DNA of 64,000 nt from Tachypleus tridentatus. Lineage: Eukaryota > Arthropoda > Merostomata > Xiphosura > Limulidae. The stretch lies in contig NC_134837.1 in the NCBI RefSeq assembly GCF_004210375.1, positions 162,605,310 to 162,669,309 on the forward strand. Reading direction: 5' to 3'. The position numbers were made by a program, and so were the translations under genes. Below, one piece after another: positions 24,801 to 39,800 of this stretch. Each line of letters opens with the position of its first letter. Within the stretch, counting starts at the first letter, position 1. The notes beneath the pieces were generated by a model. The model ran no database searches, was not told the DNA's origin, and saw nothing but the letters and a program-made list of their open reading frames with translations.

Positions 24801-27800
24801 GAAGTACTGCTACTTTTCCATATATTTTACACAAACAAGGGGAACAGAATGTTTAATTTTTGATTGCAGAAACTGACTATAGATAATGGAAGATTAACTG
24901 TTGTTGAAAGTAAAAATCAACTATTCCTTATGACTGCCAAAATATAGTTCTCTCTGTGGCAGAAAGCAACAACCTTCCATTATCTTGAATTGACTGGTAG
25001 ACACCAGATGCACTGATATCTGGGAGTGTAATTGGGAAACACTTGTATAAGCAGTCCCTTAGCTGGAACCCCACCTGGCACCAATGCATGGATAAATCAG
25101 CTGATTGTTGTATTGTCTCCATGTTTTTGCCTTAATTAAGCATGTTAATTAATGCTATAATAGCATCAAGTTATGCAACTTGTATTATATATCTTTATGC
25201 ATAATACAATGAAGTATACTGCAATTTACAAAGTTATTATAATGAAACAATGGCATGTGCCACCTATATATATCCATCAACATACATGACTGAAATAATA
25301 AATACAATGATGCTATCTATTGTGCTGAAATACAAAATGATCTCAGTACCAGAAGTAGTGATTGAGGCTTATGTAATGTAGTGCCAGCTACTGAACAGTA
25401 CCACAAACAAAAATCCATAAAAAAATGTTTACACATTTCTTATTCAAGATTTAGACAATTGGAAAAATAAACTATGGTATGTACAACAACCATTACTTTA
25501 TAACAGAACACAATTTTAAATAAAAGTACTTTCCATACAACATGAACACGACTCTCACTAGAGCTGTACATGAGGGTTTGATTATATATCTTTATTGAGT
25601 TAATTTTAAAATGTAGTACTACAAACCTGAAGTTCTTAAAAAATTACTTTTTCAGTAAAGGGTAGCACTTGTAAGATATAAAAACATTACAGTCTATATC
25701 AATACAATTTATGAACATTTTGAGCTCTATACATTCAATCATTTTAATGCAACGAATGTCTTTGACTAAAGAGCACAAAACAGTTTTCCTATCCAGTACT
25801 TCCAACAAAAAAACTTTAAAAAATGTTCAAGTTTTTACAATAAGGTATGAATACTACAATTACTGATTACTAGCATATACAGTCATCTTATGAGTGGCTT
25901 TTTCAATGGAGAAATGACCATGAAGTCTAAGTGTACAGTAAAAGGATTAAATAACTTTTATCTATCTTGCACACTATTTTTGGTAAACGAATCATTCATA
26001 TAACCTATCTTTGTATAAAAAATTACAGTACAAAAAGTAGAAAACAGCATCTCATTGAACTGAATATTTAATTCAAAGAATTTTTATTTTGTGTAAGACT
26101 GAAAAAGAATGACTATGTTTCCCAGACCTTTCCTTCGGAAAAGCGTGAAAATGTGGTTGAGTTGGCCATTGCCTTTTTCTCCGAGATAAGGAGGACTGGC
26201 AGCATAGTCTCTCAGTCATTTCAATGGTCATGCAAGAGAATGTCCTTACAGCATCTAAAGAGAGCTCATCCTCTCACTGTGCTCATTCTAAAACACTATC
26301 ATAAGTTGATGCAGTCAATACAGACATTGCATTACAATTCAAAGAGTTGTAAAATCCTGTACGGTCACTCATAGCTTAAATGTTATCCTAGCTCCAAAAT
26401 TTAAATAATGGCAAGCAATTTCTTTCTGTATTACAACATGAAAAATGCTGAAATTAACAGACACAAACCATAAATATCATAGTCTCTGTAAGGAGGTGAA
26501 AGTTGTAGTCAGCAGTGGGCAGGTTTGTGAAAATTATTTATGGAACATTTGTATGATGCTGACTAGATCTTTTGGTGTATAAACAATCAATATTTTTGTT
26601 TGTTGTGCATTGTGTTAACCTTTGTTAAAAATTTCAACTATTTCAAATGTCACAACAGTAGACCATTAGTCTGCTGTAAGTAATACATTTTAAAAAATAT
26701 AATTTATTATAATTATAATAATAAATAAAATTGTTGTTCTGGTAGTTAGAATGCCAAATAAAAAAATTCTAATTGAATTAATATTATTTGGACAGTAAAC
26801 CTAACCTGATCATATCTCCTTAAATATAACTTAAGATATTTGCAAACTACTTTTTCTCACAACTATTTAAATGTTCAAAATTCAAATACTATAAAAAATT
26901 ACTACACAATATTTGATTTAAGTAATTAAATGGCTTAAATATCATAAATGTAATGTACATCCAAAGATGCTTTGGACTAATAAGATGCCATGAATACAGC
27001 CTTCAAAACAAACTAAGCAATGTACCTATATTGATTAAAAAAAAAAAAAAAAGAAAGAATTTTCTAATTGGCTGTTAAATTAATTCCTTTTCTGCTGTTT
27101 GAATAACAGTGAGTATATGAGCTTGAGAAGCTGATTATGCCATGGAAAAGCAACAAATCAAACATATGAATATATCAAAAAGTTAAGAGATACAGTACAG
27201 ATACTCAGTACTGAGCCACTAGATCCACCAGACTAGTATGTCATGTTAGCAACTGGTTTGAATGCTTGTCCCAAGCTACTGGGCCAGTATTGATGTCAAG
27301 TGCTGAGATATAATTACATGGCAGGAGTGATGCAGATAAATTCTTATATAGACATGTTGGATCTACTTCAGAAGATGTACAAGAACTCACAGCCATTATT
27401 TCTACAAAAGGTGTATAACCAACTCCTACAGAGAGGAGTTGTGTGATACAGAAGCAATGCACACATACAGCATCAGTAGGATGGTTTATATACCTCAAAC
27501 AAAGACTGAAGACCAGCTTTCCAGTCTGAAGATGCTGCAAAAGTTATCAATGACATTTCCAATGAATCTGGCAATGAATGAAGGTGCAATGTGAATACTT
27601 AGCATGCGTGAAATGTGATATTTCTAGACATGAGTTACAAGCAAGATTAAAAATAATTATTTGGTTATTTTTATGACTTTTAAACATTAATTAAATGAAA
27701 TGACACAACATATGTGAATAAAATTTTAAAGAGTTGTCAAAATTTCTATCTTATAGAATATTGTCCTTTATAACTATTGGGATACTCTTTTACTAATAAA

Positions 27801-30800
27801 TTACCAATAAATATTTTACTAATAAATGGGATTTACCATTAGATTATAATGTCCCCCATGGTTAAAGGGCAAGCAACATTTGCAATACAGATCACAACCC
27901 ATGACCCTCAACCATGAGTCAAACACCTTCACTACTAGGGAAAGTAACCCCATGTTTTTAATTTTTTTAACTGATAAAAAATTAGAAATAGGTATATAGA
28001 GCACAATTTATACAAGAAATCATACCTGGAATCAAACTTTGGTAGGCATATTGGTGTCCATGATTCTGCTGCTTTAAAACTATCTGAAGAATTTACGAGG
28101 TTCATAATAAGATGAAGATCAGATGGATGAAGAGAATATTTCTTCATTCGAACAATTGTCACAAGCTGGTTTTTGGCAACCAGGATGGCAAACACAACAT
28201 TCTGTTGATAAATATTAGAATTTAACCTTAGTTATACCTTTTTTATTTTATTTTTCATTAAGTTAAAAAACATTTCAATCAGTTTACTACACAACAAATT
28301 TCACTTTGCCCTCATCTGAAACAAGCAAAGCAAATTTTCTAGTTTTAATACAGATTAATTAAGATTAAATTCAAAGACGTTAAAATAAATGAATTTTCAC
28401 TTTAGTGACTATAAACATAACCATAAATTATATTTAAAAAGCTGGAATAATTTAATCACAATTTAAGCCACAAATTTCAAAACTGACTTAAAATACTTCA
28501 TATAAAGTTAATTGGCATACAAAATTTGAATTAAGTATAACCTGATTTAAGGGTTTACTGGTGACATTTGTGAACTGCTTCTACCTTAGGAGTTTCTGGA
28601 TAAAGTTTTGAGCTGTTAGTGCAGGTCTTCATCTTCTCCTTATAAGAATCTGTATTAGCATTTCAAAATACTGTCCATCGACTTCTAAGAAAAATACAGT
28701 TCACAGACATCTCCAATCAAGTATAGTCTTCTCTGCCTAAACTTTCTCTTAAAGATTTGAAGACTTGTCTTGATTACTAACACATACAATGACCAAAATG
28801 AATCACATTCTTTGCATAATTATACACACTAATACGAGCTTCCTACAAACTGATAATTTTTCTCTTTTTAACTGAGCAATGTAATACAACTAACCTTAAC
28901 TTTGCTACAATACTGAACAATACTTTGACTAATAGTGTCTCTAATAGCACTTGCTAGTGGTAAACAGCGAACAGCAACCAATAAAAAACTCGGATCTGAG
29001 TCCATTGTATCCACTAAATTGTCCAGGAATTTTTCTGCTCCTCCCAATAATCGTCTTAAATCATAGTTTCGTCTCTGTTCAAAAATACTACACAGCTGAG
29101 TAGAAGTCAATACCGACAAGATCAGGTTGTACACGCAGTTAAGCTGAACAACAAGTTGAGAAGTTGAAGCATTAGTATTTGCTACTGCTACTAAAATAAG
29201 TGGGAGTCGAACAAGAAAGACAAACTTATGATCTCCAGCATGTATGGAACGAATCACATCACCATTGTCTTGCACAAACGACACCAAAGCCTGCATGACT
29301 CCCATTAACGTTACTAATTTGTCCTCACTTCCAAAACTGTTAAAAATTTAAAAAAATATATACCAAGGGTATAAAAACACATCATTACATTCATTTTTTA
29401 AAGTCTAACAATAAAACAATAGTTACTCTATATAAATGAAAAGTCTATAAAGATACTAATGAAATCTGCATCACATAACTTTAGAGGTTTAGTAAAACTG
29501 ATGTTCATAAAACTGTTTTTAGACTTATACTAACAAAATATATATAGTTTACAATGTGCATAAACAGTAATTGTTAAGAAATAGAAGGAAAATGTTACAA
29601 CATTTTTGTTATAATTTAAACTCAAATATGATATAAGGTATATAAAGTAACACTTCCATTTACATCATGGATGCATTCCCAGAAAATACAACATTGGGTG
29701 GATGAACATACATTTGCCTCTATTTTCCCATTAATTTAGTATTGTAAAGACAGGCTGTATTCTTGAGACTAATTTCAAAACACCTAAACTTAATATAACC
29801 CAACATAAATACATGGAAAATAAATAAATAAATATAAAATATTCATGTTTAAGGGTTTTTGGAACATTTGCCACAAAAATAAGCAAAGGGAATATCACTT
29901 GATACTGACCAATAGGATAGACAATATGTGACTGCAGCCAAAGGAAATGTTGGCAGTCTGGTTTTGACCTGATTCCCTGGAGTGGAAAAATTCCTGTGCT
30001 CTGCACCTACTTGTTATTAAGATGCAACAAAGGCCTAGGCACATGGTTTGAATTTTTGGTTTTTTGGCATTTGCAACCAAAAATATTAAACGTACTTTAA
30101 CAAACTTATTTTAGATATTATTACATAACTTCTTAGGGACTTTAAATCAGATCAACATATAGGACAAAGTTACTGTACTTTCTTAAGGAAGCTTTAAAAC
30201 AGTATGAATTACCTCACACAAAATATGTATTGAGTATATACACATTTATTTTAGTTTAAATTCTAATTCAGTCTACATAACTCAATACGACTAAGAAATT
30301 TACTGGAGAACACAGGGTATAATATGAAGCACACATCATACCGACTATAAATAGGTTTTCCTGCTTCACTGAGGATAAAGATATGTTTCGAATGTTGTTT
30401 CCATTCGGGGTTGTGAATATCTTCTGCAGTTTCTATTATTTCATGTTTTTCTTCATCACTTGACATCTGCATTGAATCCATTTCAATCCTAATTGGTTCA
30501 ACCTAAGACCAATAAAACCACATCACTTCTGTAGAGTTCTTTATTACAATAAAAGGAAAAGGTTTCAATGAATATTACATCATTATATGTCACATACAAA
30601 ATTATGTAACTGACACTGTTTAAAATATCTTTATTTTTAGATTTGAAATGTGTCCAAAAATAAAGATTAGAAACCACTTCAACCATTGCTTGCCTTCCAT
30701 TACAGAAGCATGCTTTTCAGAAGACATCACATATACATGTAAACCACCTCAAGTGTATTAAGTCTAATGTGTTAGGTTGTTCAGAAATAAATATCAGAAT

Positions 30801-33800
30801 TCTCACTATGTGAAGGTGTCTTAATTGTCTGCTGTTTCAACTCCACTGAGAGTAAGTTTCGCAATCCCAAAGACAGCATGGACAAGAAGGACTTTAATCT
30901 GATTTTCCTCTATGACTTCAAACGTGGATGAAAAGCTACAGAAACTACACGGAACATCAACCAGGCATTCAGTCATGGGTCTGTTACTGAACATACAGTT
31001 CAGCATTGGTTCCAAAGGTTTTGACACGGACATGCAAGTCTTGAAAACCACGAAAGTCATGGAAGGAAGCCATTTTTAAACGAAAACACATTAAGAGAAG
31101 TAGTTGAAACAGACCCTTGTACAACAGCATGTGAGCTTGAAGAAAAGCTAGGTGCAAGCAAATAAAGCCTTGCCAACCACCTGAGTGTAAATAGAAAGAC
31201 AAAAAAGTTAGATAAATGGGTTCTGCACAAGATGACTGACAATCAACAAAAATCAGCATTAGGAGACCTGCTCTATGCTGATACTGTGGATCCAAAATGA
31301 TCCATTTCTCTAGTAGATAATGACATGCAACAAAAAGTGTATTCTGCACGACAATTGGAATCAATCACAAAACAGCTCAAAAGCATTTCCCAAAGCCCAA
31401 ATTTCACCAAAGAAAGGTCATGGTGACTATGTGGTGGACTGCGACCTGCATCATTCATTACAGCTTTTTGAATGCAGGGGAAACAATCACAGTGGACAAA
31501 TACTGTCGAAAATTGGCCGAAATACATCAAAGGTTGCAAGAGAAACCACCAGCTTTGGTCAATCAAAGGGGCCCTATTCTTCTTCATGACAATGCTCCTC
31601 CCCACATGTTAAGGATGCTGCTCTGAAAACTGAACAAATTGGGAATTGAGGTTCTGTCTCATCCACCTTATTCCTCAGATCTACATTTCCCTACAGATTT
31701 TCCTTTTCTCAAGCACTATGACTGCTTTTTAAACAATAATTATTTTCTAAACTAGGCAGCAGCAGCACAAGCTTTCACAAACTTCAATGGCCATAGAAAC
31801 TCTGATTTCTGCAGCAGGGGTATAAACAGCATTGTTACACATTGGCAAAAGTCCATTGAAACAAATGGCACTTACTTTGATTAAAGCAGGTTTCACAACA
31901 CTGATTTATACTTTTCCAAACTTCACAGTTCAGAAAACAATATTTATTTCTGGACAACCTAATACGTACCTCTGTTCTTTTGTGAAGTTCACATATTTCT
32001 GACATCCAAAATTATAGGAGAAATATAATTCAGCACTCACAAATAAAATATGGAAAATGAGTTTAATACTGAATCACATAAAATTATGCACTATAGGTAT
32101 GTGAATTTGGGTGTGCTTAAAAAAAACACACTATGAGATCTTTTGTTTAGTGTTTAAGTATGATGAAAGGATCTTATAGAATGCTGAAATATTTTTATAG
32201 AATGTTATTACATTTACAGGCTGTGGTAAGAGATAGTTTGAGTTGTTACAAAGCACCATATTTACAGTTGCTTGGAGTTAGTCCTTTAACTCTGTTGAAA
32301 GAGTACTTACATTTCATCCACAGATACAGAATTCAATCCTAGGATATGTTAAAAGTCACAATAACACAGAATAATTGCCATCAGTATAGAACTGCCTTGT
32401 GACAATGAGATATAACTCAAGAATGGGTCTTTTTTATGAACAGAATATGCCAATCAATTAGTTTGCAAAGTTAAAAAATGTCTTAGAAAAACAAAACTGT
32501 CTTAACTGAAGATGACTCCTACCCTTCCAAAATTTGTATGTCTCTTTGTCCTACGTTTATATCATTATATTTAAAATAAGACAATGAATCAGCCTTGTCA
32601 ATTCCATTAATAATCATAAACATCATAATTAGATCCACTCTAACTTTTCTTTATTCAAGAGAAAACAATTTCAATGAAATTGTACAACAATCTTTTCATC
32701 CTAGGTATCTTTCTAGTAGCCCTCTGAACTATTGTCAACAATTAATGTCTTTTCTAAGATGAGAAGCCCAAAACTGAACACAATACTCCAAATGCAATCT
32801 AATCAATTACTTATACAATGAAATAATAACCTCTTTAGTCTTGTATTCAGTATTTCTGTGGAAACAACCTAAATCCCTATTTGCCCTAAAACTAGCAACA
32901 GTACATTATTTGAATGACTTAAGAGACTTAGCAACCAAAATACCATGGTATTTTTCTTTCATAACACTGTTAAGGATATTCCCATTAAGATAATATTCAT
33001 GATTCACCTTGCCCTTTTTATAATTAAAAGTCATTTTCCATTTACTCGCCCAATATTCCAAATTATTTTGTAAACCAGCAGCATCCTTCTTACAGCCAGC
33101 AATACACAAAACCTTTAATATTATCAGCAAATTTAAATAATCTGTTGATCATTTCTTCATCTATGTCAATGAGGTAAATAAGAAAAGGGACAAAGGTCCT
33201 AACACTGAAGTACTCCACTTGTAACATGAATCCAACATTACTGAATTCCATTTGTAACAACCCATTGCTTTCTTCTTTCCATCCGGTTTGCTAAAAAATG
33301 AAATAACCTATTCCCCAAACTTACAGAAAAAAACCTTTTTGGAACAAGCCTTTTATGTGGTACTTTTCTCACCTATATCAGCAGTAATGTACCTCTTCAA
33401 ACAAATGTCAGAAGATTAGTAAGGCTTACCATTCAACAAAATTGTAAACATAAGTAAACAACTTTGCAAATCATCTTTTATCAGATTTTTGAAAACTCTT
33501 CCCATGACTCAAGCCTTTCCTTTAACAAACAGGAAAATATCAATTCCCCTTTTAAACTTTTGTAAATTTCTGGCTTTCATTAATCCTTTCATTATAGGTT
33601 GGGTGGAATCCAAACAGTTTGTAACTATGAAAGTATTCATGAGAGTAATTATACTACAATTTTTGACAATGTATACATATATTTACAAAATTTGTTGGTT
33701 ATTGATAAACATTACAAGGCTTTTATACACAAAATGTCAGGTTTCTTAAGTATGTATTAAGATATTTTAATTAAAGATTTTATCATAAAATGTTTTATTT

Positions 33801-36800
33801 TAGAATGTTGACTATGCAATATGCAGTGTAATTTTCATTTTAAGATTAAAAATAATTTTATGCATCAGAAAATCTTCAAATTTCACATGTGAAATCTATA
33901 TAGCCTTCAGATAATTATCAAATGTTTTTTAAATATAATCTTCTATTTTCGCTATCAGGTCGATATCTCTGTACATTTGATAGATTTGACCGATTTCGTA
34001 AATGCCCTGAAAAAAATTTAGAAAATAAATATAAATTATGTTTTTTTTTTCTTTCTAGAATAACTATATCTGAAAAAAAACACAAATGTTTAATCTAAAT
34101 AGCTTAAATGTCATAACATTGTACATTTTTATATATATTTATTATTTTTATTATAATGACCTTTCAGCAACTGCTGGGTAATTTGACTCAAGTTACAGTG
34201 ACACGGCACAAATGCACTCATGTTACTGTATATAAGAACATAAAACTGACCCATATAAAGTGACCTGTCTTGGCTACGTTTTATTGGACTAGTATGTTAT
34301 AAAATCTTGTTGCATTTCACTTATAATACATTATATATTAGCATACAATATTACTACTTACAAATAAGTTTTTAAACTTATTTTTTTATAAAAACAGAGC
34401 AACAAATAAAGAAGTAGAGCAAATAATTATCTCTTCTAGTTCCAACCTTTGTACTTGTCTCAGGTTGCTAAGCCTTGAAACATTTTACACATGAAGGATG
34501 TAATTCAAAATTTTTTTTAGAATTTATATATACATTTGAAGAACCAAAAAATCATAAATTACTATCTCAATACTATAGAATTCCATTATAATTTATCAAA
34601 TTTAGTAACTGAGCTGTATTTAGGTAAAACAAAAAAAAATTCAAAAGCTAAAGACTCAGCTTAACAACATGAAGGTTTGTTATAAAAGAAAGAGACAATG
34701 CCGTTGTACTTGAAAATGGCTGAGAAAACCATTCATGGGACATTCTGAGCTTTCAATTCATTATATACGTCATGTACAGAAATAGTGTATATAAGGGACC
34801 ATGTATTCTAACTTTTAAATATTGGTAATTTGAGTTCCTAATTCAACAAATCTATAGACTTTGAATTTTGACATAACAATGTTTAAAATGAACTAGCACT
34901 GCATTCAACATACCATCTGACAAACAACAATAGATGATTAGTGTTTTTTTAAATATTTACTTTCAAATGAAGAAATTAAATAATGTGTAATATGAACATT
35001 TAAATTACAATCCATAGCTTCATACCAAATGTAATAAATTCATAAAATATTCGTTCAATAAAATTTGAATGCAAGTTAACAACTGTGATAACTTGGCTTT
35101 CAACCCACAACAACAGGTTTAATGCCTATAGCAACTCATTCCATAAGTCAATCACCCTATTAGAAAAATAAATATCTTTACGGGAGGCTAGCCTATCTTT
35201 ACCAAATCTTATGTTTGTGGGTTTTTTTCCTCATATCATCTTCAGGACATCAGTAAAATAAATCAAAGGCCTTTATCATGTCTCTGGATAATCCTGTAAA
35301 ATTCAATTACATTTTTACCCTTCTTTTCTAAATAGAAAATAAGACATCATAGCCTTTCCCTATAAGATAAGCATTCTATCCCCAGAATCATCCCATAATA
35401 GTCCTCTTGTGAACCCTTTCCAATAAGGAATTAATTATTTGATAGTACTAACTCTTTTATGAGTTATGATAAATAAAAGATTGAATGAAAAACTTAATTA
35501 TTTACTGTTCCACAACTTTACCTATTGTCTTACATTTTGCAAAACAAGCCAAGCATAATAAGTCTGTGGAACAAGATAAATAACATGGAGCTAGTGTCAA
35601 AAGTGAGGTCAGTTTGAAGCTAGAGAAGTTGAATTGAAATTTAAAAACATATGTGAAACAACAATTAAATAAAAAGTGTATTTTTTTTCAAATTAATCAA
35701 ACCCCTTGGCAATAGTTTGGCATAGATAATGAAACTTGTGTAATTTATATTTACATGTGATGAAATTTTGTACTTCAAATGGATCGGGATAAACACCTCA
35801 CAAAAACATAATACTCCAGAAGCAAATGTCTGTTAGTTTCAAAGATTTTCTTTGTTTATTAATTAAAGTGTTAATGCCTATCTACAAAATGTGGACAAGT
35901 ACCTCACTCAGAATCTAACATACACTGTCACTCACCTTTCTCATGAAGGATATTTACAGAAATAAAAATGAAACTTGGTATTTTTGAATAGAAAATTCAA
36001 AACAGAATATCTCAGTATACAAAAGTAAAATAAGCATTATTTAAGTCACTTGTAATAAATAACAGTTACAATAACATTCTTTACATAATTTGATACAACT
36101 TCAAATAACAGAAATGACACCTATAAAAGTAGCACTGGGCTAATTGTAGTCAAAAGTATTAATTTTATTTAAAGAAACAACTGAGTTCTGACTTACTGTC
36201 TTAAAACAGAATGGTACCATTTTCAAAACTGATATGTTGGTAATTACAAACAATATCATATATAATGATTTCCATCTTTGCGAAGTGTTTTACTATACAG
36301 ATATATATATATATATAAACATGACCATGCAACATTTTGACCTCTCTACTTAAGTCATCCTTCAAGCACAAAGAAATAATAAATATTGAGCTGAAGAGAG
36401 AAAATATACAACCAAAATAATGTTTTAACTGCATGAAGCAAGAGCAATAATAAAAATAAACTTGGGTCATTTATGATTAAAATTTACTTATGAAAATCAA
36501 GAAAAGAATACTTTACCTTTAATGACGTACTAACTACTTGAGATGATCAAAGTTTTTCAACTTCACTTTATTGAAACAAAACTTTCATAGGACAGCTCAC
36601 CCAGTTTGATAGTTTAATTCCTGTAGGATATAAGATCAACCTAGCTTAAATTACTTACAAGTAAACTAATATGTAAGTTGGCTAACTGATTGAGTAACTG
36701 AATATATTCTATAAGTAACACTGATTTGAATTATTCACTGAAGACTTCAGTCACTTCTCAATAAATACTTCACTGAATAAACTTGGTATCTATAAACATC

Positions 36801-39800
36801 ATAGACCCCATCTCTAGATACTGCCTGGATATAGATTTTTACATAATCACAAGCTTTCTACTTATTCTAGGATTTTTATGAACTTTCTAGATCAGTGTCA
36901 TCATTCCATTTAGTAGCTCCCTCAAGCAAATAACTAAAATATAGCACTGAAAACACAGCTCACAACCATACTTTCTAACCAAGTCTTTAATAAGAAAGTT
37001 CTACCAAGAGGTCAAACAATACAATTTTCAAACTGTCCTTTAGATTAAAACACCTTTTTAAAAGGATGGACTGTTTACTTATTTTACCTCTCCCTCCCTC
37101 TACCTGATTTTCCAAAAATATACTTATGAAGACTGCAAGTCCCATTGCACCAGATAACCTAAACAATTTTCTGCCTGCATCCATGAACAAAAAAAAGAGT
37201 AACTTTGATCAGGTAAATTTTTTTAAGTGCATTCAATTTCGTTAACCCAAGTCACAGACATAAAAATGTACACACAATAACTGAACTGAGATTCACTAAC
37301 CTTTGTAATAGTAATTCTGACTAAACTTTTAATAAATGAAAATCAATATATAACAAGAATCTCCTCCATTTTAGATATAATGCAATTTTCAAATAGAATG
37401 TTTACTAAAAAAAAATTTCTATCCTCTGTTGCTACAGTTTCTAGGTGTTCAATAACATTGTTGATTAGATTTATTTTTGTTCTTGCTTCACATGATTAGA
37501 ACATTTTTCCAATCTTGTATTTTCTATTTATCTTAGTTTCATGCACGAGTACGACTTAAGTAACGAGATCAAAATGTTGCACAGCTTGTTTCACTACTTA
37601 GAAAAATGATAAGTTAGTTTCTGTAGCCCACTATTTTACTGATCAACATCAACAATGCACTAACTGTATTGAATTTACAGTTTAATTTCCTCAAGTGGTT
37701 CTTAACAGGACAATAATACAGAAATAACAAGGCAAATGTCTAGAGAACATGGTAAAATAGTTACAAAATTTAAGTTACAAAAGAAAATCAAAACAGTGAA
37801 ACACTATAACATACAAATTTTCGTCACTGGCTTTTCATTTTCAGCACTACAGTTTAAAAGTGAAATATGCATAATGTCAAAAGCAGTTTATATGAAGCAC
37901 ACAAATACAACACATTCACTGTCTGCTGCAGACAATGAACATTATGTTGTAATTGTGTATCAGAGTAATTGTTCTCAAAATCTTTATATATATATATATA
38001 TATATATATTCACATTTTCAACTTAAATGATGTACAGGGTGTTCGGAAAGACACTGTGCAGTTTTGTAATCATATTTTATTCAGTCTATTTAAAGCCAGC
38101 AACTGATAGCGGTGTTTAGAAACAAAATAAGAAGGATCCAGGCCTGTATTGATGCCAATGGGGGTCACTTTCAACACTGTTTATAATTGTCATTCATATT
38201 TACCTCCTGTATTCTATATTGAAACATGTCTGTTAATAAATATATAAGTGCACAGTGACTTTCCAAACACCCTGTATTATAACCTAATGAAAGAGAATTC
38301 CTTAGTTCATTAAAACTGTGTATTTATCCTATTTACAAGATTTTTTGTGTTTTTCATTTGGACCTTCATATCTAGCCATAGCAGATGCAGAACAATTAGA
38401 TATTATTCACAGAGACTGTGGTTGTGAAGATTGTTTTGTTTGCATTGATAACGTTGTTTTTAGCAAATCTATTTTGTTGTGTTATTCCGACAAACAAAAT
38501 TTTGAAATTTGCAGATGAAAATAAGATGTTGAGGGTGGCTAACTATGTCAGAGATGCTACAGACTTGTAGGGAGATTTAGATCCTTTGATGCATTGGATC
38601 AATATGTGGCAAATGATGTCTAACTATTCAAAATGTAAGGTGATGCATATAGGTTTCACAATTCAAATTATTGTTATGAGTTAAATGGGAATACATTAAA
38701 TACTGTGTTTGAAGAAAAATCTTGGTTCTATGATTAAAAAAATCACTTATGTCATCTAAACAATATATTGCAGATAGCAATAGGGCTATAACAGGATTTT
38801 AGGTAGCATCTGTAGAAGTACTAAATACAAAACAAAAGATGTTGTTTCACTGTATAAAGCAATTTAAGGTTTCATATAAAGTACTGTATACAGTTTTGGC
38901 TCCCTTCTTTATGAAGGACACTGAATTGTTGGAGAGGTTTAGAGAAAAGCCACTCAAATGATAACTGAGACGTCGGGATTGTGCTATGAGACTAAAATCT
39001 CTAAACTTGTATTCTCTCAAAAGGAGAAGGATCAGGAAGGATTTAATTGAGATTTTTAAAATTTTTAAGGGTATTGATGATACAGATCTCTCAAATCTTT
39101 TGTGTTTAACAATAAAAAATAGGACAATCAGTCATAAATTCAAATTCTGAGAGTATAGGAATCATCTAAAACAGTGGTGCAGAAAGTCCGCCCGAGGGCC
39201 AAATGCAGCCCACGACGAGTCGCTGAGTGACCCGCAATGTCCAACGGGAAAGTCAAACATAGAGAGTTTGAACCTGCTCAAAGATTAAGCGCTATAGAAG
39301 AATAAGCATTAGATTAAATACTGGATGGTTTCATATTTGTGTCGAGCAATAAAGAAAATTTAATAAGCAAATATCGTTAATGCATAGGCATTTAATCATT
39401 GGCACAATGACATAATATGTCCGTAATTACAAAATCTCACGCGTTCCAACTGTTCTTCAAGATTTATTTACGAGCCCTATTTTGATATTATTTCATAACT
39501 AAAATGGCAGCTAATCGTAAAAGAAAAGTTGACAACGAAAACCAGCAGTTTCATGATGATTGGACTGTGCAATACTGTTTTGCTCAACAACAGAAGAACG
39601 TGATTTGTCTGCTGTGTCATTCAACAGTAGCAGTGGCAAAGGTATCCAATATAAAGCGTCATTATGAGTCTAAGCATAAATATTTCCACAATATTGTCGG
39701 TGATGAACAAACAGCTTGAATTGAATCTCTGAGGTGGTCGCTGAATCACCAGCAGAATGTTTTCTCAAAGCAGTCAGCAGATTTTGGTGCAGCATGTGAG

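Larger units (their letters stand above)
19712..28025 (-). other. MON1 intron 4
   Basis: This 8.3-kb intron contains a single Penelope-type terminal copy (20155-20430), a degenerate copy of a widespread uncharacterised gene family (23360-24544) and a reverse family A SINE (27822-27955). 20440-23340 and 24550-27800 are AT-rich, with long A runs near 22390, 22560 and 27040. I see nothing identifiable there. Confidence 0.7.

Noticed and set aside
24928-25122. 64-codon - strand frame after the pseudogene
   Set aside because: It could belong to the same family, but no block matched with confidence.
27241-27540. 99-codon - strand open frame
   Set aside because: No recognisable domain, and the + strand reading of the same region looks equally random. 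No splice context or family resemblance.
30821-31605. long - strand frames overlapping the SETMAR-type mariner
   Set aside because: They are antisense shadows of the + strand transposase, whose motifs and terminal repeats define the element.
36201-36470. 89-codon - strand frame containing a (TA)n stretch
   Set aside because: It includes microsatellite-derived residues and has no similarity. Treated as noise.
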